Assembly: GCF_004764705.1 (NCBI RefSeq)
Contig: NZ_SHLX01000002.1
Coordinates: 456,131-520,130, forward strand
Length of the DNA: 64,000 nucleotides
Origin: Paenibacillus cymbidii
GTDB taxonomy: Bacteria; Bacillota; Bacilli; Paenibacillales; NBRC-103111
Direction: 5' to 3'
Position numbers and translations under genes: made by a program. This document shows, in pieces, positions 17,855 to 25,444 of the stretch. The number at the start of each line of letters is the position of its first letter. The first letter of the stretch is position 1. Below the pieces are notes generated by a model. The model saw only the letters and a list, made by a program, of their open reading frames with translations. It searched no databases and was not told the origin of the DNA.

Positions 17855-19516
17855 CTATTTCGTGAATAAACCTTTTGTTTTGGAAAATATACCCTGCCAG
17901 TATCGATTCGATTGGTCTAATCCCATGCGAAGCATTTCGTCAATAGCCCCCTTCCTCAGAGCATTGAACTCGTCATTCGAATTCGCCATAATGATTTTAG
18001 GCACATTTTTCCCGATATATTCCAATAACTGGCCATCGATCCGCTTGATCTCATCAGGAACGGAGCCAGTAGCAACCTGGAAATCCGTATTAATGGCAAG
18101 AAACTTGATTTTGTTTGCTTCAGCCAACTGATCATATAGCTGCCCTGGATACTGCACTTGATAATGATCGCTGTAATCCCGATCCAGTTTATTGCTATAT
18201 TTGATAAATAATTCAGGCGACATGGCCAAATTCATCATCTGCCCGTCGGCATGCACCGTTGCATCATTAAAACCAGCCAGCTTATGATATTTGGTAATTC
18301 CGGTTGTATTGGCAAAGTCAGTATTGACGATATCGTATTGAGCGATTAATTCGTCCCGAAACTGCGCTTTCCCGCTCTCTCTTGTCCAATGCGTCCCCTC
18401 CAAACCGCTCCAGAGTATTCTCGAGCCTTCTTCGGAGAAAACAAAATCAATCAATTCCATGGCTCTTTCCGGATGTTGATTATTGTTCGTGATCACGAGG
18501 AGCTGGTCTTGACTTCCGTTATTGGAATAACCGCCATGAAATACATAGGGAAAAATACCGGGCACGGGCATAAAACCGCTGGTTTTTAATCCCTTTTTGG
18601 CGAGTTCAGTATTCAACTGCGTTGTCCATGAGGCATAGGTAGCCAGGATTTGACCGTTTGCCGCCTTGGCTTGCATGTTATCAAACTTCTGTACGAACGA
18701 TTCCGGATCAAGCAGTCCCATTTGATTCGCTTTATAATAAAATTTGACGCCTTCCCACCATGCGCTGGTCTCATCCAGCAAGAAGTTTTTGGCATTAAAA
18801 TCACTATCGTATTCCATCGTGCCTAATTGCTCCAAGCCGTTTCCATACGTGTGATATATTTTATAGGGCCATATCCCCCAATCATTCCATAATGAAAATC
18901 CATATACTTGTTTCCCATTCTCCACCTTTGGATGAATTTGTTGCATTCGTTTTAACACTTGAAGGAATTCATCGGCATCCTTCATCTCCGGGTATCCAAG
19001 CTCTCTATAATAGTCCCATCTTATGGTTGGTCCGACATCATACATATATTGATGGGTGACCGGTCCTCCTAAGGTGGATAACGCAAACAGCTTTCCCTTG
19101 CCTTCACTCAAGTGTTTCTTGGCAAATTCGATTCGTGCGGATTGACTGTTCACATGAGGCGCCTGCTTGATTAACTCATCCAATGGAATAATGTTGTTGC
19201 CATTGATCAATATCTTTAGCCAGCTGCGCTGAGCCAAAACGATATCCGGCAATTCTCCGCTCGCGGCCTGCAGCATAAACTGGTCTTCATTAAGTTGCTT
19301 GAAATCCAACTGGATGCCAAAACGGCGTTCGATTTCCAATGCAACGGGATCGGTCTGGACGCCTTCGTACGCACTGCCCTGTTGCAAAGAAATACTCATC
19401 TTCACCAATTTTTTTGGTTCTACGGACACGTCCTGTTTGGCTTTACATCCTGTCAACACTATACTGATGCCAAGCATGAAGCTCACTATATATACCATCA
19501 TCTTTTTGCCATTCAT
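17855..19516 (-). CDS. extracellular sugar-binding lipoprotein (LplA-like), copy 2
   Basis: A 553-residue family 1 binding protein whose signal peptide ends in the lipobox LTGC. It matches the protein at 10248-11966 almost throughout, including MYDVGPTIRWDYYRELGYPE and QMGLLDPESFVQKFDNMQAK. It has no permease of its own and lies between the YesM kinase and a YesN regulator. It may deliver sugar to the shared permeases, or act as the ligand sensor for the kinase. A dyad sits about 70 bp before its start. Confidence 0.9.
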   Translation of the reverse strand: MNGKKMMVYIVSFMLGISIVLTGCKAKQDVSVEPKKLVKMSISLQQGSAYEGVQTDPVALEIERRFGIQLDFKQLNEDQFMLQAASGELPDIVLAQRSWLKILINGNNIIPLDELIKQAPHVNSQSARIEFAKKHLSEGKGKLFALSTLGGPVTHQYMYDVGPTIRWDYYRELGYPEMKDADEFLQVLKRMQQIHPKVENGKQVYGFSLWNDWGIWPYKIYHTYGNGLEQLGTMEYDSDFNAKNFLLDETSAWWEGVKFYYKANQMGLLDPESFVQKFDNMQAKAANGQILATYASWTTQLNTELAKKGLKTSGFMPVPGIFPYVFHGGYSNNGSQDQLLVITNNNQHPERAMELIDFVFSEEGSRILWSGLEGTHWTRESGKAQFRDELIAQYDIVNTDFANTTGITKYHKLAGFNDATVHADGQMMNLAMSPELFIKYSNKLDRDYSDHYQVQYPGQLYDQLAEANKIKFLAINTDFQVATGSVPDEIKRIDGQLLEYIGKNVPKIIMANSNDEFNALRKGAIDEMLRMGLDQSNRYWQGIFSKTKGLFTK

Positions 19517-19585
19517 CGCTTCAATCCCTCGCCATTCTTCACCTATTAAATTGTAATCCCAAAAGGCCCTGCTTCACAGAAACAG

Positions 19586-19604
19586 ATCAACGATTTTTGT
19601 TGAT
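19586..19604 (-). promoter_or_regulatory. hyphenated dyad upstream of second binding-protein gene
   Basis: ATCAAC (19586-19591) and GTTGAT (19599-19604) are separated by the 7-bp centre GATTTTT. The same AAC-N7-GTT layout occurs upstream of the transporter unit and the YesN gene at 23141. Confidence 0.45.
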
Positions 19605-19666
19605 TGATGCCGGATCGGATGCGCCGCAGCAATGACCCTTATTCTTATTTTACGATAATTGGACTA

Positions 19667-19827
19667 AGGCGTGTCTGAATACTCCGAGGGGAACAGATTG
19701 TGCCGAATTTTCGTCCCATGCAAGGAAGTTTTGCGCAGGCTTACCGGGGGTAAGTCAAGCAAAACTGACGCAGCAGGGGGCGAAAAGGCGGTGCAAGATG
19801 ACCTCGAGCGGGTTTTCAGACACGCCC
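19667..19827. mobile_element. 161-bp MITE with terminal inverted repeats, inserted at the kinase 3' end
   Basis: The ends GGCGTGTCTGAA and TTCAGACACGCC are inverted repeats; TA dinucleotides on both sides (19665-19666, 19828-19829) look like a target-site duplication. Inside are nested inverted repeats (AGTTTTG/CAAAACT around CTTAC/GTAAG). No transposase is encoded, so it must have been moved by one encoded elsewhere. The right end enters the kinase gene, whose last codons (Gly-Arg-Val) and TGA stop are read from the terminal repeat. Confidence 0.75.
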
Positions 19828-21627
19828 TAATGGCATAACAATGGTGATCGTCGTCCCGTTTGCGGGCGAAGCTTCTATATGAAGGCTGCAAGCCCCTTTG
19901 AAATGGAGTCTCATTCTGTGGTATACATTCCTTAATCCAATTCCCTTGCCTGAATGAACCATCCCTATATTTTCTTCTGCCACTCGCGCTCTTACGCTGT
20001 TCAGTTCTGCGTCGTTCATTCCTTTGCCGGTATCCGAAACGAGAATGACCAGATTTCCCTCATCTGCATGCGCTTCTAATCGTATAACCCCTGTATAAAA
20101 CTCCTCTGTAAAACCGTGCAGAAAGGCGTTTTCGAGAATGGGCTGCAACAAAAATCTTACTACCTTGCTCGAAAGGAGCGCCTCCGGCACATCAACCACA
20201 TAGGTTACTCGCTCTCCAAACCTGTAATTCATAATTTTCACATAGTTCTGTGTAAACTCAACCTCCTCCCCCAACGAACAGAGCGGCCCATCCGCTTTAA
20301 AAATCCCTTTGAGAATGACACCGAGGGTAGTAATGCCTTCTGCTACATGAGATGCCTGTACCATCTGCGCCATCATCTTTAAAGAGTTCAAAGTATTGTA
20401 CAAAAAGTGGGGATTAATCTGAGCTTGCAAGGCATTCATTTCCTGCTGGCTCTTTTCATTCTCGATTCGTTTGTTATCCTCCACCAGTTTGAGTATACTG
20501 GCGGACATTCGATTGAAATGTCGCCCCAGCCTGCCAAATTCATTGTTCGGCAAGGAGTAAATCGTACTCCCCAGCTCGCCTTTTTCCAACAAAATCATCG
20601 CATTCGAAAGCTCTCGCAGCGGACTGGTTAACGCTTTAATTAAATAGAACGCAAGTATAAACGAAACAAGGGTGCTGACAATGATTAAGCCAAGCACACT
20701 CCATTGAATCATTCTCGTGTCCTTCAGAAACTCTTCAAAGGGGATTTCCTTAATCAGTGTCCATCCCGAATTGCTAACAGCATAATAGACAATTTGTTTC
20801 TTCGTGCCATCTGCTTCCGAGGTAAAGCTGCCGTGGCTTTGATTAGCGGGTATATCGTGGAAATATAAACTGGTTGTTCCTAAATTTGTCTTGTTGCGAT
20901 CCGATATAATCACACCATCCGTATTGGTGATATAAATATTAGACTTCGGCGAAGTATACAGCGTTCCGAAAATATTCGCCAACACCTGTTCATTCAGATT
21001 CAGAACAAGGGTTCCGGATTGCTCCTTGCCATTCAACGATTTAATCCCGCGGATTGCTGACAGGATTGTGGGCGTAGTCATCGCGGTGTCCGAGTATGCA
21101 TAAATCGAGAATAAGGATGCCGGATTAGCCCCCGTCCACTCCAGCCTTGGATAATTTTCTTTGCCCAGCATATATAACGAACTGCCGAAGAACTTATCGT
21201 CTTCCGTGACCAGCTCGCGATTTTTCATAATTTCTATCACCTTGCCTGCATCGTGATTATACAGGTATATCGAATCAAGAAAGGTATAGTTATTCAGTAT
21301 TTGGGATAGCCTTCGACTAACCGTAACCTCAAGCTCCATAAGACTGAACCCCTGCAGCTCGGGAAATTCCTCCAAATAATTCTGAACCGCCGGTTCCACC
21401 TGGATCAGCTTCGACAGCTTCTCCATCTCGGAACGAAACTGCACGATACTGTATTCCGCCTGATTAAACAAGAGCACGGTAGAATCCTCGGAGCGTTTCT
21501 GCAGAATATCGAGCACCAGAAAATAAAATATACCCAAGCTTGCTGTTACAATGAGTACAGTCAATAAGAGAAAGCTTGCCACTAATTGCGTTTTTACATT
21601 TCCAACCGGCCTTAACCACCGTTTCAT
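19816..21627 (-). CDS. YesM-like sensor histidine kinase
   Basis: A 603-residue membrane kinase. TM1 lies at about 14-38 and TM2 at about 295-320, with an extracellular dCache-like sensor between. A HAMP segment follows (TSPLRELSNAM), then the His_kinase box QINPHFLYNTLNSL with the phospho-acceptor His, and a HATPase domain (VVRFLLQPILENAFLHG, DTGKGM, GKGIGLRNV). Its start overlaps the stop of the upstream YesN gene by 4 bp (ATGA), so they form one pair. The final residues GRV and the stop come from an inserted MITE; the ATP-binding domain is complete, so the kinase is probably functional. Confidence 0.92.
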   Translation of the reverse strand: MKRWLRPVGNVKTQLVASFLLLTVLIVTASLGIFYFLVLDILQKRSEDSTVLLFNQAEYSIVQFRSEMEKLSKLIQVEPAVQNYLEEFPELQGFSLMELEVTVSRRLSQILNNYTFLDSIYLYNHDAGKVIEIMKNRELVTEDDKFFGSSLYMLGKENYPRLEWTGANPASLFSIYAYSDTAMTTPTILSAIRGIKSLNGKEQSGTLVLNLNEQVLANIFGTLYTSPKSNIYITNTDGVIISDRNKTNLGTTSLYFHDIPANQSHGSFTSEADGTKKQIVYYAVSNSGWTLIKEIPFEEFLKDTRMIQWSVLGLIIVSTLVSFILAFYLIKALTSPLRELSNAMILLEKGELGSTIYSLPNNEFGRLGRHFNRMSASILKLVEDNKRIENEKSQQEMNALQAQINPHFLYNTLNSLKMMAQMVQASHVAEGITTLGVILKGIFKADGPLCSLGEEVEFTQNYVKIMNYRFGERVTYVVDVPEALLSSKVVRFLLQPILENAFLHGFTEEFYTGVIRLEAHADEGNLVILVSDTGKGMNDAELNSVRARVAEENIGMVHSGKGIGLRNVYHRMRLHFKGACSLHIEASPANGTTITIVMPLGRV

Positions 21628-23141
21628 TGCGTTTCCTCCATCTCAACGAGTACACCCCTTAACCACATCCTCTTAAATTCGCTGGGTCTTACGCCCACCG
21701 CCTTCTTGAACGTACGGCTGAAATAGCTTTGATCTGTAAATCCAACCTCATCCATGATTTCGTAAAGCTTTTTGTTCGTTTTTAACAAAAGACCTTTCGC
21801 TTTTTCTATACGAACCTGCTGCAAATAATCAATAAAACTAAGACCCGCTTCCCGCTTGAACAGCATGCTAAAATAATTGTATGACATCTCAACCATCTCG
21901 GCGCCTTGCTGTAAACTCAGGTTTTCCCGATAATGCTTTTCAATCCATCCCATTACTTGCGAGACTTCCTTGCTTATATGGTGTTGTGATCGCAGGTGTT
22001 TGATTTCACTCATATAAGCTTCAAAGCATGCGATAGTTTCCTCTAAAGTTTCACTTTCCGTTAATCGTTTTGAATAGGTATAAACAAGCTCCCTCAGTGT
22101 GTCATCCGTTAGGCGAAAAGAAAACGTAACCCAGTGCAGTCCTTGCAGAAAAAACCAAATGACCTGCTGCTTCGCATCCGGGGGCAATCTTGTTAATTTC
22201 CTAAGCTTGTCAAACATCAGCGATCGATCAGATTCATTGAGCAGCCATTCTCTTTCGCCATGATGCAATAGAGGGATCGACGCTTCCGGCGATCCATTCA
22301 CTCCATACTGGATAAACGAACCCGCGCCTCGAAAAAACTTATGCTCCAGCGCAGAAACGGCTTCCGTGTATACAACACTCAGTTCTTTAAGATCCAAGTG
22401 AGCATGGCTGATCCCAAATGTGACGTTGGCGTTAAAGTAGGTATGCATCACTTTTTTTATATGCTCGAGCAAGGGCAGCATACCATCTGCATGCTCTAGG
22501 TTTGCTACTAGAAAATAACGGAAATCATGGTCAAAAAACGGTTCCCCCAAACGAAAACCGGACATAATTTCATCCAACACGTTCAATACCGACTGCTTGA
22601 AAATGGGGCCCTTAGCATCGATCTCCATCAATGCGCCGACCACTTTTTTAGACGGATCCAATCTTAGCTGCAGCTCTGCGGCCCTTTTAATAAATTCGGC
22701 GGATGAAAATGACTTGCGATCCCCTTCGACTTGGGCTTCATTTGTGACCATTCTTCCTTCTTGCTCTAATTCATTCACCAGCTTGATCAGAATGGCTTCC
22801 ATTTCCTCCGGCGTCATTGTCAGCTTCAAAATATAATCAGATACGCCATATTTCAATGCCTTGCGTACCATGTCGAAATCATCCAAACAAGACAAAATCA
22901 CGATTTTGGGCGCAGTCTCGGCGGATTCGCGAATTTTGCCGATCAGCTCCATGCCGTCCATGACCGGCATACGAAGATCCGTAATGACGATATCGGGCAT
23001 GACCTGTTGGTACATCGCCCATCCATCGGCACCATTGGATACATCGGAAACGACCTTCATCATATGCTTGCTCCAGTTTACAGAGCTTTTCAACATCATT
23101 CTAAACATCATTTCATCTTCAACAATCAACACTTTGTACAA
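21624..23141 (-). CDS. YesN-like response regulator, AraC-type output, copy 2
   Basis: A 505-residue response regulator with receiver phospho-acceptor D55 (DIVITDLRMP) and a C-terminal AraC double helix-turn-helix (YLQQVRIEKAKGLLL, QSYFSRTFKKAVGVRPSEFK). The TTG start at 23141 follows GGAGGGGTCACT. It is the translationally coupled partner of the YesM kinase and first gene of this part of the locus. A dyad AAAATAAC-N7-GTTATTTT lies about 60 bp upstream. It is a clear paralogue of the regulator at 16255-17829, except that the middle domain is about 20 residues shorter. Confidence 0.92.
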   Translation of the reverse strand: MYKVLIVEDEMMFRMMLKSSVNWSKHMMKVVSDVSNGADGWAMYQQVMPDIVITDLRMPVMDGMELIGKIRESAETAPKIVILSCLDDFDMVRKALKYGVSDYILKLTMTPEEMEAILIKLVNELEQEGRMVTNEAQVEGDRKSFSSAEFIKRAAELQLRLDPSKKVVGALMEIDAKGPIFKQSVLNVLDEIMSGFRLGEPFFDHDFRYFLVANLEHADGMLPLLEHIKKVMHTYFNANVTFGISHAHLDLKELSVVYTEAVSALEHKFFRGAGSFIQYGVNGSPEASIPLLHHGEREWLLNESDRSLMFDKLRKLTRLPPDAKQQVIWFFLQGLHWVTFSFRLTDDTLRELVYTYSKRLTESETLEETIACFEAYMSEIKHLRSQHHISKEVSQVMGWIEKHYRENLSLQQGAEMVEMSYNYFSMLFKREAGLSFIDYLQQVRIEKAKGLLLKTNKKLYEIMDEVGFTDQSYFSRTFKKAVGVRPSEFKRMWLRGVLVEMEETQ

Positions 23142-23199
23142 AGTGACCCCTCCAAGCAAGGAATACACCTTTTGAATCTATCTCTGACAAGGTGCTTTC

Positions 23200-23222
23200 A
23201 AAATAACATAATTCGTTATTTT
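23200..23222 (-). promoter_or_regulatory. hyphenated dyad upstream of the YesN/YesM operon
   Basis: AAAATAAC (23200-23207) and GTTATTTT (23215-23222) form a perfect 8-bp dyad around the 7-bp centre ATAATTC, with the same AAC-N7-GTT core as the sites at 13991 and 19586. Confidence 0.45.
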
Positions 23223-23252
23223 CGGCTAGTATCCTGCTTACAGGTTTACCAT

Positions 23253-23305
23253 GTAGTTGATTACAGGTTCCAATGATATTCAGGGACTTGTAAGCTTCGA
23301 AGTCG
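23253..23305 (+). pseudogene. fragment of GNAT-like acetyltransferase gene
   Basis: About 50 bp here match the interior of the broken acetyltransferase gene at about 24426-24478: both read ATTCAGGGACTT followed by a variant of AGCTTCGA-GTCGCAC. It is a second, short copy of the same gene, left of the IS4 remnant. From 23306 to 23619 I see only GC-rich sequence (about 23340-23500) with no convincing gene on either strand. Confidence 0.5.
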
Positions 23306-23619
23306 CACCTTGGTATATCGGGGCGGAGCACGTCGCGTTCTGCTTTCACACCGGCGGCGACCACGGCTTTAAGCTGCGGCTTAAACGAGGCGGGGGCTCG
23401 GCAGTCGCAGCTCCTTCTCGGACACTCGCCGCGCTGCTCGAAGGCGGCGCCGCGCAGAGCGTCCGAGCGGCAGCGTTCCGCAGCGCAGGCGCATGGAAGG
23501 TTTGGCATGTATTCAGAACAGCGGAAGATCGTCGCCCACTGTGGTGTTTTCTTCATATGGCACCCTGCCTTCGGCTTGTCATACGCCAATAAATAATAAA
23601 AACCTTTAGCTCAATTAAC

Positions 23620-24198
23620 TCAACTTTCGCAGCTTAATTTCGGCAGATAAGCCTTGATGTAACTGGGCAAACCGGCAATCCATTGTTGAAGTTGTGTTTG
23701 GATGAGTGTTGTGATTTTCTTGCTCGCTTTCTTAACCACATCTTCAAGAATTTCAATTAGCTGCTTCAGAGCAACCGCCCAATCCAATTGATTGACTTCA
23801 TCGCAGAGCAGATGAAATAAGCCGCCGAGCGTACGGTTGTCGGTGCTTTGTCGATGCTGCCATGCCAGCAATATGTAACGAGAGAAGACAATCGTCGTGT
23901 GACTGATTAGCAGATCGTAAGAACGACCCTGAAACTCCTTCTGCAGACGCAACAACGATTTGGCGCATTTAAAAAACACTTCGATGTCCCAGCGGATTCC
24001 GTAGATTCGGATGATCTCTTCTTCGGGCAGTGTGAGATCGGTGCATAGCATGGCGAGCCATTCTTTCTTGTTCGAGCGGTGGCGCACAAAGACGATAGTG
24101 ACGGGTATCCCCGGAGACAGCTTCGTACGGATGGAGCGCAAAATCCCCTTGTTCCTTTCACTTGCTGCCGCATTTGCTTTCAGCTCCGAATGCAGTTT
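23620..24198 (-). pseudogene. IS4-family transposase, C-terminal remnant
   Basis: An open frame of about 190 codons lacks any start and the N-terminal catalytic aspartates. The IS4 signature Y-x2-R-x3-E-x6-K is intact in IYGIRWDIEVFFKCAK, which carries the last catalytic Glu. It ends in frame at 23620. An in-frame stop is found at its upstream edge near 24198, where the acetyltransferase upstream region begins. The element is therefore a decayed insertion, flanked on both sides by pieces of a GNAT gene. Confidence 0.75.
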
Positions 24199-24230
24199 TT
24201 ATGTTAAAATAAATCATGGAGGATGCAATG

Positions 24231-24720
24231 ATGAATCGTAACGAAATCGAAGTTGTAATTGACGAACTGACCCCGTGTTTGATTCATCGGGAATCCGGGG
24301 AAGAATATACGACAATCATCGAAACCTTGAAGAAATCCGACCTGAATCGATTGACAAAGGAGCAAGGTGGGGCAATTTCGATTGGAAAAAGGAATTCTCT
24401 TCACCCAATCGTCGCGTATACAGGCTGATGGTTGTAGGTTCCGATGGTATTCAGGGACTTATCAGCTTCGAGGTCGCACAAGGATATGTCGACGTTTTCT
24501 TGGTCGAAAGTGCTCCTTGGAATGTTGGGTCAGCTTCCCAAGTTTTCGTCGGGGTCGGTGCCCATTTATTTGCAATTGCTTGTATAGTCAGTTTTGATCT
24601 CGGATTTGAGGGAATAATCGCAAATTAGGCGCAGTTAGGATCGGCGGACATTTAATGACTATCGAGACCAGCGCGGCTAAAAAATTGGTTAACCGATACT
24701 TCAGAGAGGGTGAAGCCTAA
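24231..24720 (+). pseudogene. broken GNAT-type N-acetyltransferase gene
   Basis: The first part reads MNRNEIEVVIDELTPCLIHR. At about 24368 the reading frame shifts, and continues as VYRLMVVGSDGIQGLISFEV and GVGAHLFAIACI, the acetyl-CoA binding region of the family. A stop (TAG) follows EGIIAN, and a third frame carries KLGAVRIGGHLMTIETSAAK to the end. So it has at least one frameshift and probably a small deletion. GGAGG lies just before the start. Intact homologues occur near mobile elements in bacilli. Confidence 0.7.
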
Positions 24721-24890
24721 TGACCAACGAAAAAGAAATGGTGGACGCATTTGAAAAATTGTCTGAAGCCGGCAATGGCGTTCTTGCAATCCCTCCACAA
24801 AACGAAGCAGAACGGAAAGAGCGCGATCGACTTATGCAGGAGTATTTACTCCAACGCAAATCGAAAGAGGTCGCTGCGCCGCGGGAATAG
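24720..24890 (+). CDS. small hypothetical protein (56 aa) coupled to the acetyltransferase remnant
   Basis: MTNEKEMVDAFEKLSEAGNG begins a 56-residue acidic/basic helical protein ending KEVAAPRE. Its ATG overlaps the last base of the acetyltransferase stop (TAATG), and a GAGAGGGTGA ribosome-site-like stretch precedes it. No function is known to me; it looks like a companion gene in the same small unit. Confidence 0.5.
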   Translation: MTNEKEMVDAFEKLSEAGNGVLAIPPQNEAERKERDRLMQEYLLQRKSKEVAAPRE

Positions 24891-24954
24891 TACCTTTTGT
24901 ACCTCCTGGTCGGCGGAATCGCTTCGACTTATCTAGCAGGAGGTCCTTCAACGA

Positions 24955-25071
24955 GTGGTCCCATTCTTGCGTTCATGGGTAACGCGGGTTGCTCAAGGGT
25001 TTGAAGGCACGTTCGAGCAACTTGACAATTACCTGGCCAGTCAGTCAACGGTAAGCCGTATAAATAGGTGA
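24955..25071 (+). CDS. possible small ORF (38 aa)
   Basis: A GTG-started frame reads MVPFLRSWVTRVAQGFEGTF and ends SQSTVSRINR. AGGAGG lies about 11 bases upstream and an intrinsic-type hairpin follows the stop by 8 bp. It could be a real small gene or the tail of a decayed larger one. I do not recognise it. Confidence 0.3.
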   Translation: MVPFLRSWVTRVAQGFEGTFEQLDNYLASQSTVSRINR

Positions 25072-25078
25072 AAACGAG

Positions 25079-25103
25079 GCCGCGGAGCCTGATATTCCGC
25101 GGC
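25079..25103 (+). terminator. hairpin terminator after the small ORFs
   Basis: GCCGCGGA (25079-25086) pairs with TCCGCGGC (25096-25103), followed by TTATTTCATT on the plus strand. It would end the acetyltransferase-small ORF unit. Confidence 0.6.
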
Positions 25104-25444
25104 TTATTTCATTACCTCAGTCTATCAACGAGCGTGTAAAATCAATCTGGTTGCAAGAAAACGATCATTCACAACGTGAGGGTGTGGTAAAGCTCGAGGA
25201 AGCCGTCGTACAAGAGCCTGAGCAGACGCTCGATTATGGCGGGAATGCCTCCCGGACTTGAACAGTGAGAAGACCCGTGGCTTTGCGTCACTGCCTTTCG
25301 ACAGTTTTGCCGTTTTCCATATGTTGTTGCCATTCAACAGAAATTCAAATCAAATTGTGAATGCTGGAATAGCAGCCTTCTATTACTTTACTGTCTGATC
25401 TAGCGGAAGTCAGCTTCAAATCTAGCAAAAAAAGCCACCGTTGT
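25104..25444. other. gene-free stretch before the MMPL gene
   Basis: No gene can be supported in these 341 bp. Short frames are present on both strands but lack ribosome sites and family signatures. The base composition changes several times, as expected at the edge of a scrambled insertion region. Confidence 0.4.

Noticed and set aside
23119..23589. Minus-strand frame of about 156 codons crossing the YesN upstream region
   Set aside because: It overlaps the operator region and a gene fragment, has no family signature and no ribosome site.
23253..25103. A prophage
   Set aside because: There are only an acetyltransferase remnant, small ORFs and an IS piece; no integrase, structural or lysis genes were seen.
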